64,000 nt of DNA from Variovorax sp. 54 (GTDB taxonomy: Bacteria > Pseudomonadota > Gammaproteobacteria > Burkholderiales > Burkholderiaceae_C), in the NCBI RefSeq assembly GCF_002754375.1, contig NZ_PEFF01000001.1:992001-1056000 (forward strand), given 5' to 3'. The translations under genes and the position numbers were made by a program. The notes under the pieces are model-generated. The model had not been told where the DNA came from and did not search any database. It saw only the letters and a list, made by a program, of their open reading frames with translations. Shown here one piece after another: positions 16,210 through 25,740 of the stretch (the stretch's first letter is position 1; every line of letters begins with the position of its first letter).

Positions 16210-18942
16210 CTATCGCACGATTCCCAAGCGCCGGGCAGCGCTGACGGCCTGCATCCGACTTCCCGCCGCGAGCTTGCTGTTGATGTTGCGCAGATGGGTG
16301 CGGACGGTGCTGTCCGTGACACCCAACTTCTCGGCCATGGCGATATTGCTGTACCCCTCGGCAAGGAGATGCAAAACGTGGACCTCCTTCTCCGTGAGCC
16401 GATCGAGCAGCACCGTCTGCTGGGAGGGGTCGGGCGCCGCAACGGGCAGGGTCGAGCCATAGCCTTCTCGCAGATTTGTGAGGTAGCCAAGAAAAGTGAC
16501 GTCCCTCGAGACGCTGCTTGCGGCAGTGGCTCGCGCATGCAACTGCCGAACGAGCACGCCGAGTGGCGGTCCCTCGTCGAGCACCATACGCACAAAGCCC
16601 TGCCGATGGCAGGCTCGCAGCGTCGATTCGAGTGCGATGAGCGCCGAAGGCTCCCGCCCCGAGCGCGCCAAGGCAACGGCCAGCACAAGCTCGAGGGCCA
16701 GGCCACGTCGGCGGCGTTGCTCCGAGAAGGCGATCGCCGCCTCGGCAGTCAGCGCGATTGCCGCTGTCGCGGCGTCTCCTGAGACCGCTTCCCATCGCAG
16801 CTTGGCGAGAAGGGGATAGTCGACGTCGTTGCCAGCGAGCCGAAAGGTCTGCGTCCTGCTGGCTGCAGCGTCATCGCTCACTCTGGCCAATTCCTGCTGC
16901 GCGGCGATGGAGTGGCCTTGCAGCAATTGCACACGCGAACGTTCCAGCCGGGCGCTGGTGACCACGCGCGGAAGTTGCCTCTCATGGCCTAGCGCCTCGA
17001 GCTCAGTCAAGAGTCTGTACACCTCGTCCACGTCGCCGGCCAGGAACGCGATCCTCGAAAGCATTCGGTAGCCTTGGATCATGTGATCGGGCAGTCCGAT
17101 ATTCCGTGTCTGCGGGATGTAGACCCTCAGCAGGTCTGTCGCATGGGCTATCTCGTTTCGTTCATAGGTTGTCAAGGCATAAAGAAGGCCCGCCCAAGCG
17201 TTGCCGCCGGTGCTCTTTCGCCCTTCAGCGATCGTGGCTGCAACAGCCGTCCTGAAGCGAGCGTGAGCCTCATGAATCCGACCGGCAAACAGATCCAGCG
17301 TACCTTCCATCGTTTCCGCATACATACGATGCAGTTGGCTGCTGTTCTCACTCTGCGCACGCCGGCTGGCGCTCATCAGCTCCAATGCTTCGAAGGACTG
17401 GCCCCGCATGGAAAACACACCCGACATCGTGTTGATCAAGGCGCCATCGGCAAACGGGACGCTGCTCGGCAGTCTTGCGAGGCCACGCCGTCCGGCCTCG
17501 AACGCATCCTCCTGCCGATCCATCATGCCGAAGAGTACGGGGCGCAGTGCCGAAACATGAGGCCAGACATCCTCGTCCGCCGAGTCGGCCAGACCGGAGA
17601 TGTTCAGCGCCGTCATCGCCGCCCAAGGGCCACGCGTGAAGCAGAGGGTCCACAGCTGCGCCATCTTGAGTGCCGGATGGGATCGAAGGGCGTTCGGTGG
17701 CAGCTTGTCAAACCAGCGCCCGAGCAGCCGCATTCGCCCTTGCGCAAGCAAGGAATAGATGTGGCGTGACATCAATGGCAGAACCTCCGATAGTTCACCG
17801 CTTTCGAGATAGTGATCGATCGCGGGAACCGGCCTGTCTTGTGCCGCGAACCAACGCGCTGCCTGCAGATGCAGGGCGGCAACTGCGTCGGGAGACTGGC
17901 GCCGCAGTTGAGACTGAAGAAAGCTCGCGAAAAGGCTGTGGTAACGGTAGGTCTGGTCCTCGCCCTCGACGAGGGTGAGCAACACATTCTCCGCACTGAG
18001 GGCTTGAAGAATTGCGGCACTTTCTATCTGCGGAACCAGCGCATTGCACAAACCCGGCGTCAGCTCTTTCAGGATGCTCGTCCTGAGGAGGAACTGGCGT
18101 ACTTTCTCAGACTGCTGCTCGAAGACTTCGCCCAGAAGGTAGTCAGCCACCGAGAGGTTGGAACCGGAGAACTTGCGCACGAACTCCGCCTTCTCTGCAT
18201 GGTGATCGAGTGCCACCGACGCCAGCCACAGGCCAGTGATCCAACCCTCCGTCTTGCCGTGCAGTTGCGACAGATCCTCCGGGGCAAGACCGGCCTGATG
18301 GCGACCGCCGAGAAGTTTCGAAGCCTCAGCCAACGAAAACCTCAGCTGCGAAGAGTCGATCTCGAACATCTGTCCGAGCGCGCGCAAGCGACTAAGTCGA
18401 AGATCTGGCACGTTGCGAGAGCCGATGATGACGCGGCCGTTGGGCGGGAGATGGGCGATGAATTCGCGCACCCATTCGTGGACACTGGCTACATGAATGG
18501 CTTCGAAGTCATCCAGAAAAAGTGCGAACCGGCCTTCGTATGCAGAGAGCCGGTGCAACACGTGCGCGTCGTCGTCGCCGACGTCGCCTGCATTGAGAAG
18601 ATGGTCAACGCAGCATCGCAAGGACTGCAGGAAACGCGATACATCGTTGTCAGCACGATCAAGCGTCAACCAGACGGTCGCAGTCCCAGAACTTTCAAGA
18701 CTGCTTCGCATCTGGGCCATCGCGGTGGTCTTGCCGAAACCTGCGGGTGCTCGCACCAGGATCAGCTTGACGTGCAGCGGTCCCAGCGCCGCATCGGAGA
18801 TTCTCGGTCGCACGATCTCGGTAGCGACGCGCGCAGGTGGGCTCAGTTTGGTGCGCGGTGATACCCACCCGGGGCTTTGGGGATCGGAGTGACCGGCCCC
18901 TGCTGCGCCTTCGTGGCGGCGGTCTTGGAAGCGAGAAGCCAT
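16210..18942 (-). CDS. MalT-type LuxR-family ATP-dependent transcriptional activator (LAL)
   Basis: About 910 residues (start at 18942; a start at 18996 is also open). N-terminal STAND-like ATPase with Walker A RAPAGFGKTT and Walker B-like FALFLDDFEAIH. A long helical TPR-like middle is followed by a C-terminal LuxR helix-turn-helix: LTEKEVHVLHLLAEGYSNIA, then LGVTDSTVRTHLRNINSKL. Such regulators bind an inducer and ATP, oligomerise and activate transcription. It is divergent from the acyl-CoA ligase gene and downstream of the catabolic operon, so it very probably controls both. The inducer is likely a CoA ester or acid of the pathway, by inference. Confidence 0.88.
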   Translation of the reverse strand: MASRFQDRRHEGAAGAGHSDPQSPGWVSPRTKLSPPARVATEIVRPRISDAALGPLHVKLILVRAPAGFGKTTAMAQMRSSLESSGTATVWLTLDRADNDVSRFLQSLRCCVDHLLNAGDVGDDDAHVLHRLSAYEGRFALFLDDFEAIHVASVHEWVREFIAHLPPNGRVIIGSRNVPDLRLSRLRALGQMFEIDSSQLRFSLAEASKLLGGRHQAGLAPEDLSQLHGKTEGWITGLWLASVALDHHAEKAEFVRKFSGSNLSVADYLLGEVFEQQSEKVRQFLLRTSILKELTPGLCNALVPQIESAAILQALSAENVLLTLVEGEDQTYRYHSLFASFLQSQLRRQSPDAVAALHLQAARWFAAQDRPVPAIDHYLESGELSEVLPLMSRHIYSLLAQGRMRLLGRWFDKLPPNALRSHPALKMAQLWTLCFTRGPWAAMTALNISGLADSADEDVWPHVSALRPVLFGMMDRQEDAFEAGRRGLARLPSSVPFADGALINTMSGVFSMRGQSFEALELMSASRRAQSENSSQLHRMYAETMEGTLDLFAGRIHEAHARFRTAVAATIAEGRKSTGGNAWAGLLYALTTYERNEIAHATDLLRVYIPQTRNIGLPDHMIQGYRMLSRIAFLAGDVDEVYRLLTELEALGHERQLPRVVTSARLERSRVQLLQGHSIAAQQELARVSDDAAASRTQTFRLAGNDVDYPLLAKLRWEAVSGDAATAAIALTAEAAIAFSEQRRRRGLALELVLAVALARSGREPSALIALESTLRACHRQGFVRMVLDEGPPLGVLVRQLHARATAASSVSRDVTFLGYLTNLREGYGSTLPVAAPDPSQQTVLLDRLTEKEVHVLHLLAEGYSNIAMAEKLGVTDSTVRTHLRNINSKLAAGSRMQAVSAARRLGIVR

Positions 18943-19145
18943 CGTTGCTGAACCGAAAAGCCGAAGAGGCGTTGTCTCCAGGTGATGCACTCGCACACCC
19001 CGAGCAACGATCTTACGCGGGGCGCTCGACGTTTGCTGTTGGCGCTACATCCATGTTTCGGCCGGCTGGCAGATTGCCTCGTCGGTTTCGACGAGCCGGA
19101 TTTGCACATCCTGCTCTAGATTCCATCGAACAAAGGAGACAAGAC

Positions 19146-20738
19146 ATGAAATCAGAGTCAGACACCGGATCGGCACCGCCTGGTGCCACCAATTCCGTGA
19201 GCCCTGCACCCAACTCTCTCGAGCACTGGGCGGCGGTGAAGCCGGACGAAGTGGCAATCATCGACGGCGAAACCGAGGTGACCTGGGGCGCGTGGAACCT
19301 GGAAGCCAATCGACTCGCCGAGGCATTCGTACGCATCGGCGTTGTGGGTGGCGACGTCGTCGCGGTCCGCACGCAGATTCGGCATGAGTGGCAGTTCATC
19401 AGTTCCGCCCTGGCCAAGCTGGGTGCTTCGATACTGCCTTTCAACTGGCGGCTGACCCCCGGGGAATCGCGGCACATCCTCGAGGACAGCGGCGCGAAGG
19501 TGCTCATCCTGGATGATGAAGATGTGCAGGCGTTCTCACCTGCGTACGGGGGCCTGAACTTGAAGGCGGTGATCGCCATCGGCTCGCAGCCCCCGGCCGA
19601 AGTGCTGTCGATGGATCAGCTGCTGGCGCAGACCGAGCCCGTTCCTCGCTTTGCGATGGGTCGGCCACCATTGATCATCTACACCTCCGGCACAACGGGT
19701 CAGCCCAAGGGCGTCGTCATGGGCGAGCTCGTCATGAGTGCCGAGCGCATGGAACACATCCAGAGCATCGAAGCCGCAGATCCGCAGCTTCCGGGGGCGC
19801 GCACCATGCTGACACTTCCCATGCACCACGGCGCAGGGCCGGGCGCCTGCTGGAGTTCGATCGCCGCAGGCAACACATTGATCATGGCAAGGCGTTTCTT
19901 GCCCCAGCAAGCGCTTGCGGACATTCAGCGCCACCGTATCAACCACTGGGTCGCGGTGCCCACCATGTTGAAGCGGATCGCCGCGTTGCCCGAAGAAGTG
20001 CTGCAGAGTTACGACGTCTCCTCGATTCGCTCCTTGCGCACCGGTGCTGCGCCAGTGCCTACAAGCCTGAAGGAATGGGTAATGGACTACTTCGGAGAGG
20101 TGCTGCACGAAGGCTACGGTGCGACCGAGGTCGGCATGATCGCGCACCTCGGTCCACACGACGTGCGCAGAAAGCCGGGTTCCAGCGGCAAGCCGTATCG
20201 GCACGTACAGATCCGCATCAAGGATGAAATTGGCACGCTGTTACCGGCCGGGGAAGTGGGTGCCATCTGGGTCAAGTCCCCGGCGGTGATCAAGCGCTAC
20301 GTCAACCAGCCGCTACTCGGGCGAGAAACGATCGATGAAGATGGATTCTTCCAGGTGGGTGACGCGGGGCGGCTGGACGAAGATGGATACATCTACCTGA
20401 CAGATCGCATCAAGGACATGATCATTTCAGGCGGCGTGAACATCTATCCGGCCGAGATCGAATCCGCTTTGATCCAGCACCCGGCGATTCAGGACGTGGC
20501 AGTCATTGGCGTTCCGGACGAAGATCTCGGCGAAGCCGTCAAGGCTTTCGTCGAACTCAGGAACGGCGCGACATCGACGGCAAACGAGCTTCTGACCTTC
20601 GTTGAGCCCTTGCTCGCCTCGTACAAGCGCCCTCGCTCCATCGAGTTCGTGGTCGATCTGCCACGCAGCACGATGGGAAAAGTCCTGAAGCGTGAACTGC
20701 GCAACCCGTTCTGGCAGAACGAGGAAAGGAACGTGTGA
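19146..20738 (+). CDS. Acyl-CoA synthetase / AMP-dependent ligase
   Basis: 530 residues, adenylate-forming ANL superfamily. P-loop-like motif YTSGTTGQPKGVV, A5-like motif HEGYGATEVGMIAHL, A7-like FFQVGDAGRLDEDGYIYLTD, hinge DRIKDMIISGGVNIYPAEIE, and catalytic Lys in MGKVLKREL near the end. The start at 19146 has a good AGGAGA site; earlier in-frame codons read through the divergent promoter. It would activate a carboxylic acid to its CoA ester as the first step of the adjacent pathway. Its stop overlaps a GTG of a following gene that is cut by an IS. Confidence 0.92.
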   Translation: MKSESDTGSAPPGATNSVSPAPNSLEHWAAVKPDEVAIIDGETEVTWGAWNLEANRLAEAFVRIGVVGGDVVAVRTQIRHEWQFISSALAKLGASILPFNWRLTPGESRHILEDSGAKVLILDDEDVQAFSPAYGGLNLKAVIAIGSQPPAEVLSMDQLLAQTEPVPRFAMGRPPLIIYTSGTTGQPKGVVMGELVMSAERMEHIQSIEAADPQLPGARTMLTLPMHHGAGPGACWSSIAAGNTLIMARRFLPQQALADIQRHRINHWVAVPTMLKRIAALPEEVLQSYDVSSIRSLRTGAAPVPTSLKEWVMDYFGEVLHEGYGATEVGMIAHLGPHDVRRKPGSSGKPYRHVQIRIKDEIGTLLPAGEVGAIWVKSPAVIKRYVNQPLLGRETIDEDGFFQVGDAGRLDEDGYIYLTDRIKDMIISGGVNIYPAEIESALIQHPAIQDVAVIGVPDEDLGEAVKAFVELRNGATSTANELLTFVEPLLASYKRPRSIEFVVDLPRSTMGKVLKRELRNPFWQNEERNV

Positions 20739-20793
20739 GCACTACGACCTCAAAAAATCGCCGCATCAAACATGCCGCTTCCGCTCTTGGGGA
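20735..20793 (+). pseudogene. 5' stub of the next operon gene, cut off by an IS3 end
   Basis: A GTG at 20735 overlaps the ligase stop (GTGA) and reads VSTTTSKNRRIKHAASALG before the IS3 terminal sequence begins at 20794. The translational coupling suggests a genuine former gene. Because a livG fragment follows the IS at 21004, the stub may be the start of an Liv transporter gene. Confidence 0.5.
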
Positions 20794-20999
20794 TGCGGAC
20801 AAAAACTTGGACTACCTGGAGGTAGTTCATGTATTCATACGAGGACAGGATTCGAGCGGTCGAGCTGTAAATCAAGCTCAGCAAACGCATCAGGGCGACC
20901 ATTCGCCAGTTGGGGTATCCGACCAAGAATGCCCTGAAAGGTTGGCACCGCGAATACGAGCAGCGCTTCGATTTACCTGTGGGCTATGCGGGCCGATCT
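20794..20999 (+). mobile_element. IS3-family left end with truncated OrfA
   Basis: The terminal sequence TGCGGACAAAAACTTGGACT matches the other ends in this window. OrfA starts at 20829 as MYSYEDRIRAVEL, meets a TAA at codon 14 (where homologues probably have Tyr), then continues in frame as ATIRQLGYPTKNALKGWHRE and RFDLPVGYAGRS before similarity ends abruptly. The remainder of the element is absent. It is likely the partner half of the right-end fragments elsewhere in the window. Confidence 0.8.
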
Positions 21000-21003
21000 C
21001 TCG

Positions 21004-21105
21004 ATGGGCGCGATCCACTTCAAGGATCGAGCCACGCTGAGGGAGTCGCAACACAAAATCGTAGCGCTTGGCATCGGTCGCACGTTCCAGAACTTCTGCC
21101 TTGGC
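21004..21105 (+). pseudogene. Internal fragment of a LivG-type ABC ATPase gene
   Basis: The frame GAIHFKDRATLRESQHKIVA followed by LGIGRTFQNFCLG matches the segment after Walker A in LivG proteins (G.I.F.G.D......I..LGI.RTFQN). Walker A and everything after the Q-loop are missing. The neighbouring ligase, the receptor at 9863 and the truncated coupled start at 20735 suggest a lost Liv transporter for the pathway substrate. Confidence 0.55.
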
Positions 21106-21277
21106 GTCGCGATTCGAGCATGTGCGGACGATAGGCCTCACAAAGCTTGGTATCTCGGATCGACGATTCGGCTTGCTGTAGCGTTCGAAATCACCTTATT
21201 CTTGCTTCCAGTTGATCTGATGACAAAGCAGTGCAAGTCCATCGGTTAAGGATCTTCCCAGGTGCTTAGAGACCACG

Positions 21278-23932
21278 TCATGGCAATTCACGTTGACTGG
21301 CTGGATCGGCGGTGGGCGGCAGGGCGCCGCGCAGCAGGCTCTGCGCTGGCATGCCGGCATCGTCTGCAAGGCGCGGCGGTGGAATGAGTTGTGTGCCGCG
21401 GAGGCGGAACTCGCCGGGATTGCGGCTGCTCGAACGAGGCGACGGTGCTTCGGCAAGCACGGGGGCAGAAGACACGGCGCGCAGCATGACGTTGTCGGTG
21501 CTCGGCTGCGCGCGCTGCTGCATGCCGCGGATCTCGTCGTAGCGGTCCCATGCAAAGGTCTCGGTTGACCTGCCGTCGCGCATGACAACGGGGCGCAGGA
21601 ACATCATGAGATTGCTTTTGTCGCGCGTGCGCACTTCGTTCTTGAACAGGTTGCCGACAACGGGAATGTCGCCTGCGAGTGGCACCTTCTCCACGGTGCT
21701 GCCGTAGTTGTCCGACAGCAAGCCACCGAGCATCACCAGACCGCCGTCTTCCACTAGCACACTGGATTCGATCGAGCGCTTGCTGGTGGTGGGGCCGTTG
21801 GGGCTGTTGACCGTCTGCTGATCGACGGTCGAGGTCTCTTGCGAAATCACCAGCTTGACGGTGCCATTCTCGTTGATGGTCGGGCGCACGCGCAGCGTGA
21901 GCCCAACGTCCTTGCGCTCCACCGTCGTGAAGGGGTTGATGCCCGCTGAGCCCGAGGTGCTGGCGTATTGGCCAGTGACGAAAGGCACGTTCTGGCCTAT
22001 GACGATCTTAGCTTCCTCGTTGTCCAGCGTCAGCAGGTTGGGCGTCGAGAGCACGTTGGCATCGCCGTCGCTGGTAAAAAAGTTCGCGATCACCCCCAAG
22101 ATGTGTTCGCCGCCGATCTTGCCAGCGATGGCGAGGTTCAGACCCGGAGCAACGGTGGGAAGGGTCTTGGCCGCGATGGCCTGCGTCAGTGCCAGGATGT
22201 TCGCGCCCGTCAGGCTCGAATTGGTACCGGCAAGGGCGTTCTTGCTCAGCGCGCTTTGCCACTGCACCCCGAAGTTGGCCGCCTTTCTGGCGCTGACCTC
22301 GACGATCAGTGCTTCGACCATGACCTGCGCGCGGCGCCCGTCGAGCTTGTCGATCACAGCGCGCATCTGGCGGTACTGCGGCTCGGGCGCGGTGATGATC
22401 AGCGAATTGGTGGAGGGATCGGCTTGGATCTGACCACCGGTGGAAGGCTGGTTGGCGTTGTTCAGTGGAGCACCGGCGCTGGAAGTGCCGCCCTGTCCGC
22501 TCGGCAGGCCCGCCTGCGTGACTTGCGCCGCGCCACCTTGTTGCATGCTCGCGCCCCCTCCTTGCCCACCCGACGTGCCGGTCGGTTGGTTCGCCGCCAT
22601 CGCGGCGCGCAGTGTGGCCGCAAGGCGTACCGCATCAGCGTTCTTCAGGTAAACCACGTAGATGTTGCCGGCCGCGCCATTGCTGCTTTCGACGGGTGAA
22701 CGGTCAAGCTTCTCGACCAAGGTTCGCACCAGTCGCGCGCGTGCGAGGTTCGCTGCGCGCAGGATCAGAGAATTGCTGCGCTGATCGGCCAGCAGCGTGG
22801 TGCGAAATGACGCATCGGCAGTGCCCGGCGCGGCGGCGCTTGGCGCCGAGCCCGAGCCGCTGCCGTCGAGGAGCCGCAAGACCAATGGCAGCAGGTCGTT
22901 GGCGACGGAGTGCTTGAGCTGGATGACCTCGATGTCCGACGCATTGGGCACGTCCAACGCCGTGATGATGCGCGCAAGTCGACGCATGTTGTCGGCATAG
23001 TCGGTGATCACGAGGGAGTTGTTGCCCGGATTCGCATTGATGGTGTTGTTGGGCGGAATGAGCGGTCGAAGCACCGGCACCAAGTTGCTCGGCGATTCGA
23101 AGGTGAGTTGGAAGATCTGCGTGACGATCTGGTTGCTGCCGGCCTTTGCGGCGGCGCCGATCGAAGTGTTGACGGCGCTGCTTTGCAGCTTGGCGTCGGC
23201 TTCAGGCACCACCTTGTAGAGGCCGTCGGCCTCCATCACCGCGAAGCCCTGCAGCCGCAGTGCCGCGGTGAACTGGTTGAACGCCGCGGCCGGGGGGATG
23301 GCGCGGTCAGTGATCAGGCTGATGATGCCCTTGACGCGCGGATCGACCACCACATTGCGCCCGGTGACCACAGCCATGGTGCGAGCCACGTCCTCGACGT
23401 CGGCATTGGAGAAGTTGAGCGTGATCGACGCGCTCCCCGGCCCTGGGGCGGCGTCACTCGTCGGACCCATGCCGGCATTCCTGGACGGCCTTTTGTTTCG
23501 GTCGTTCTCCCTTGCAGAAATCTCGGCTTCAGGTGCTGTCAGATGCGGCGCGGCCGTGGGCTCGAGGATCACCAACAGAGAGTTGCCCTGGATCTCGACC
23601 CTGTACACAGTCATCTGATTGAGATTGAGCACCACACGGCTTCTCTCGCCCGCTTGGACCACGTTGACCGAACGCAGGGTCGGCTGGTTTATTTCCACGG
23701 CCGCGCGCCCGACGGAACTCGCAATGCCGGGAAAATCAATTGCAATGCGTGCGGGCTTGGGGATGATGAATCCTTTCGGCACCACGCTGATGGGTTGTGT
23801 CAGTTCGATTCGAAGTACCTCCACATCGGACTGCGTAGAACTCGAAACTCGTTCGATCGAGTTTTGAGCGTGCGCCGCCATTCCGCTGACGATCATTAGG
23901 CCGAGTCCAGCGGGGCGGATCCAACGTGTCAT
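21278..23932 (-). CDS. GspD-type secretin with N-terminal AMIN domain
   Basis: About 884 residues from ATG 23932; ATG 24037 is an alternative. Order: signal peptide (GLGLMIVSGMAAHAQ), AMIN-like domain (LRIELTQPISVVPKGFIIPK, then RIAIDFPGI) that binds peptidoglycan in PilQ/AmiC, then GspD N0 (NADVEDVARTMAVVTGRNVV) and repeated N1-N3 ring domains with ITDYADNMRRLARI. A GQGGGASMQQGG-rich low-complexity insert follows, and finally the secretin barrel (VPFVTGQ, VEDGGLVMLGGLLSDN, VPLAGDIPVVGNLFK). It would form an outer-membrane type II secretion-like channel. An AMIN domain is usual in PilQ but unusual in GspD. No other gsp gene is visible nearby. Confidence 0.85.
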   Translation of the reverse strand: MTRWIRPAGLGLMIVSGMAAHAQNSIERVSSSTQSDVEVLRIELTQPISVVPKGFIIPKPARIAIDFPGIASSVGRAAVEINQPTLRSVNVVQAGERSRVVLNLNQMTVYRVEIQGNSLLVILEPTAAPHLTAPEAEISARENDRNKRPSRNAGMGPTSDAAPGPGSASITLNFSNADVEDVARTMAVVTGRNVVVDPRVKGIISLITDRAIPPAAAFNQFTAALRLQGFAVMEADGLYKVVPEADAKLQSSAVNTSIGAAAKAGSNQIVTQIFQLTFESPSNLVPVLRPLIPPNNTINANPGNNSLVITDYADNMRRLARIITALDVPNASDIEVIQLKHSVANDLLPLVLRLLDGSGSGSAPSAAAPGTADASFRTTLLADQRSNSLILRAANLARARLVRTLVEKLDRSPVESSNGAAGNIYVVYLKNADAVRLAATLRAAMAANQPTGTSGGQGGGASMQQGGAAQVTQAGLPSGQGGTSSAGAPLNNANQPSTGGQIQADPSTNSLIITAPEPQYRQMRAVIDKLDGRRAQVMVEALIVEVSARKAANFGVQWQSALSKNALAGTNSSLTGANILALTQAIAAKTLPTVAPGLNLAIAGKIGGEHILGVIANFFTSDGDANVLSTPNLLTLDNEEAKIVIGQNVPFVTGQYASTSGSAGINPFTTVERKDVGLTLRVRPTINENGTVKLVISQETSTVDQQTVNSPNGPTTSKRSIESSVLVEDGGLVMLGGLLSDNYGSTVEKVPLAGDIPVVGNLFKNEVRTRDKSNLMMFLRPVVMRDGRSTETFAWDRYDEIRGMQQRAQPSTDNVMLRAVSSAPVLAEAPSPRSSSRNPGEFRLRGTQLIPPPRLADDAGMPAQSLLRGALPPTADPASQRELP

Positions 23933-24132
23933 CGTTGCCGCAAGAGTTGCGGCGATGACCGTTTGGGATTTCCCAAAGACCCATCCGATCGTCTCTGGGG
24001 CTTTCTGCGACTTTCCGGGTGCGGTTGGGTGAAACATGAATGGCTTGTGGTCGCAGACGTTAAAAAGCCTGGCGCTTTTCGCGCAATCGCCCTTCGGATT
24101 GCAATCAGCAAACACCACGGATATCGCCGGCG

Positions 24133-24933
24133 TCATTTCCATCGACACCGAATCCGGTTGAACCAGTTGCCCATCACTCCAAGACGCACTCCCCAGCGCG
24201 AGTTTGACTCCGAGGCCCGTTCTCGCTTGAACTCGGCACTTCGCACAAGATGCACGTTCAGTGCACCAGCTTGATGCAGCAGATGCAGAAATTCGGTACA
24301 ACGAGAGATCGATTGTTTGCTGAGCTTGGCGAGCTCGCGTGCGCTCAGCGTGTAGCGCATGAGCAAACTCGCCAGCAGTATCTTGTCCGGGTCATTGGCA
24401 ATCAGCTTATTCGCCGGCCAACGGCGAAGCATGAAACGCGCCGAATCGGAGGCAACAGGCTTCTTGCTGGTCAGGCGACGCTTTGTCGAGGCTTCGTGCA
24501 AAGTTTGTTGAAGGTCTCTGAGTAGAAGCTGGAGTTTTTCAGCTCGGATAGGGCGCTGAAGCGAGTTCGGAAGATCGCTCGCATCGCGGGTAAGTTTGAG
24601 GATGACGCTTGCTGCTCTTGAGGATTCATCCAGGCTGTCAAGTCCGGTCTCGTCAACCAGCAATGCGTCGTAGGGCGGCTCTTGCACCAGCTTCCATCGG
24701 CAGTTTCCTTGGTTTGCCGACAATCGAACGGTCGTTTGGATCACGACGCGCTCGATGGCTGGCAATCGGTGGACGCCTAGTCTCAAGGACCGGCCCGAAA
24801 GCAACTTCATGAAAGTGAGCCTCTTGTCATCGAACCCGATGGACATCCGCGTGACAGCGACCAACGCAGGGCCCGCGGCTTCGAATAGCAATCTCTCCCG
24901 CGCCTGGAAGTCCGGCCGCAGGTGTTCGATCAC
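24133..24933 (-). CDS. Hypothetical protein with a possible C-terminal winged helix
   Basis: 266 residues, no family recognised. The N-terminal half (MSIGFDDKRLTFMKLLSGRS, then YDALLVDETGLDSLD) has alternating strands and helices with an acidic VDE reminiscent of a receiver-like fold. The C-terminal part (LASLLMRYTLSARELAKLSK, then CTEFLHLLHQAGALNV) looks like a winged helix-turn-helix. No signal peptide or membrane segment is present. It precedes the secretin gene on the same strand by 96-200 bp depending on the secretin start, so the two might be cotranscribed. Confidence 0.55.
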   Translation of the reverse strand: MIEHLRPDFQARERLLFEAAGPALVAVTRMSIGFDDKRLTFMKLLSGRSLRLGVHRLPAIERVVIQTTVRLSANQGNCRWKLVQEPPYDALLVDETGLDSLDESSRAASVILKLTRDASDLPNSLQRPIRAEKLQLLLRDLQQTLHEASTKRRLTSKKPVASDSARFMLRRWPANKLIANDPDKILLASLLMRYTLSARELAKLSKQSISRCTEFLHLLHQAGALNVHLVRSAEFKRERASESNSRWGVRLGVMGNWFNRIRCRWK

Positions 24934-25108
24934 GCTAGGCTTGATCCCTCTGGGATCGCCTTGCGCTGCCCAGCTCCGAGCGGCGGCTTACACCGGCGCG
25001 AGGTGATTGCCGTCGAGCAGGGACCGCAGTCGCTGCCCATTCGCTGCAGGCCATGCAGCGCCCGCAATCCGAGAAAATCGGCGCGGTACTCGTATGTGGT
25101 TCGGTCCG

Positions 25109-25639
25109 TCATTCCTTGCCCCGTCGAGCGGGCAGTCGATTGCGCTTGGTGGCTGTCTCGTCTGTCGAATGGCTCTTTGCAGCAGCGCCACCCGGCTTGC
25201 TCGCGGAGCTCTGCCTGATCGCTGCCTCGGCCGGATGTACATCCGTCAGACCGTTCATTCGGTCCAATTGTTTGCTGCGTTCCTCGATGGCCAGAAAAAG
25301 CGCGGCAGAGCCCCATCTGCGGACAGAAAAACCAACGCGCAAGACCTTGCCCTTCGACACATAGGTCTTGGCGATCCATTCGCGTGGCTTGCCATCCGGC
25401 GAGAGCCGGCAGGAGACGCCGGGAACGCCGGTCGTGTTGTTGCTTCGGAGCTTTTGCGCTCGCTCCTTCCGCTCAAGCGGCGGAATGGTTTGAACGATGG
25501 TGTCACGCCATTCGAGCGCTTGTCTCAAGGCGGGCACCATGCCCCCGTTGCGTGACACGCTGAACCGCTTCGTGTACCGGGTACCCTTTCGCATGATGGA
25601 TACCTCGTAGCCCCAATGCCTTTCAATGATTCCGTACAT
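25109..25639 (-). CDS. AP2/ERF-like DNA-binding domain protein
   Basis: 176 residues. The segment NNTTGVPGVSCRLSPDGKPR followed by WIAKTYVSKGKVLRVGFSV, RRWGSAALFLAIEERSK has the three-strand-plus-helix layout of AP2-like domains (GV.......W.A.......FS...G...A...A...R) seen in phage homing endonucleases and in stand-alone betaproteobacterial proteins. The C-terminal 50 residues are basic and low complexity. No nuclease motif is present. It is likely a DNA-binding protein of mobile origin; its target is unknown. Confidence 0.6.
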   Translation of the reverse strand: MYGIIERHWGYEVSIMRKGTRYTKRFSVSRNGGMVPALRQALEWRDTIVQTIPPLERKERAQKLRSNNTTGVPGVSCRLSPDGKPREWIAKTYVSKGKVLRVGFSVRRWGSAALFLAIEERSKQLDRMNGLTDVHPAEAAIRQSSASKPGGAAAKSHSTDETATKRNRLPARRGKE

Positions 25640-25740
25640 AGGTGTTTGATTGGAGGCACCTTCTGAGCCGATGCCTTGAACATTTCGTGGAGATCGTCAC
25701 TGTCGAGACTTTTTTGACCTGACAACGAGCAACGAGCAGG

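Noticed and set aside
16210..18996. Longest-frame start of the MalT/LuxR gene at 18996
   Set aside because: The start at 18942 is preferred, but neither is proven. The extra 18 residues have no conserved character.
24034..24301. N-terminal extension of the secretin up to 24301
   Set aside because: It overlaps the 266-residue gene ending at 24133 and lacks a signal peptide. The signal lies after 23932 or 24037.
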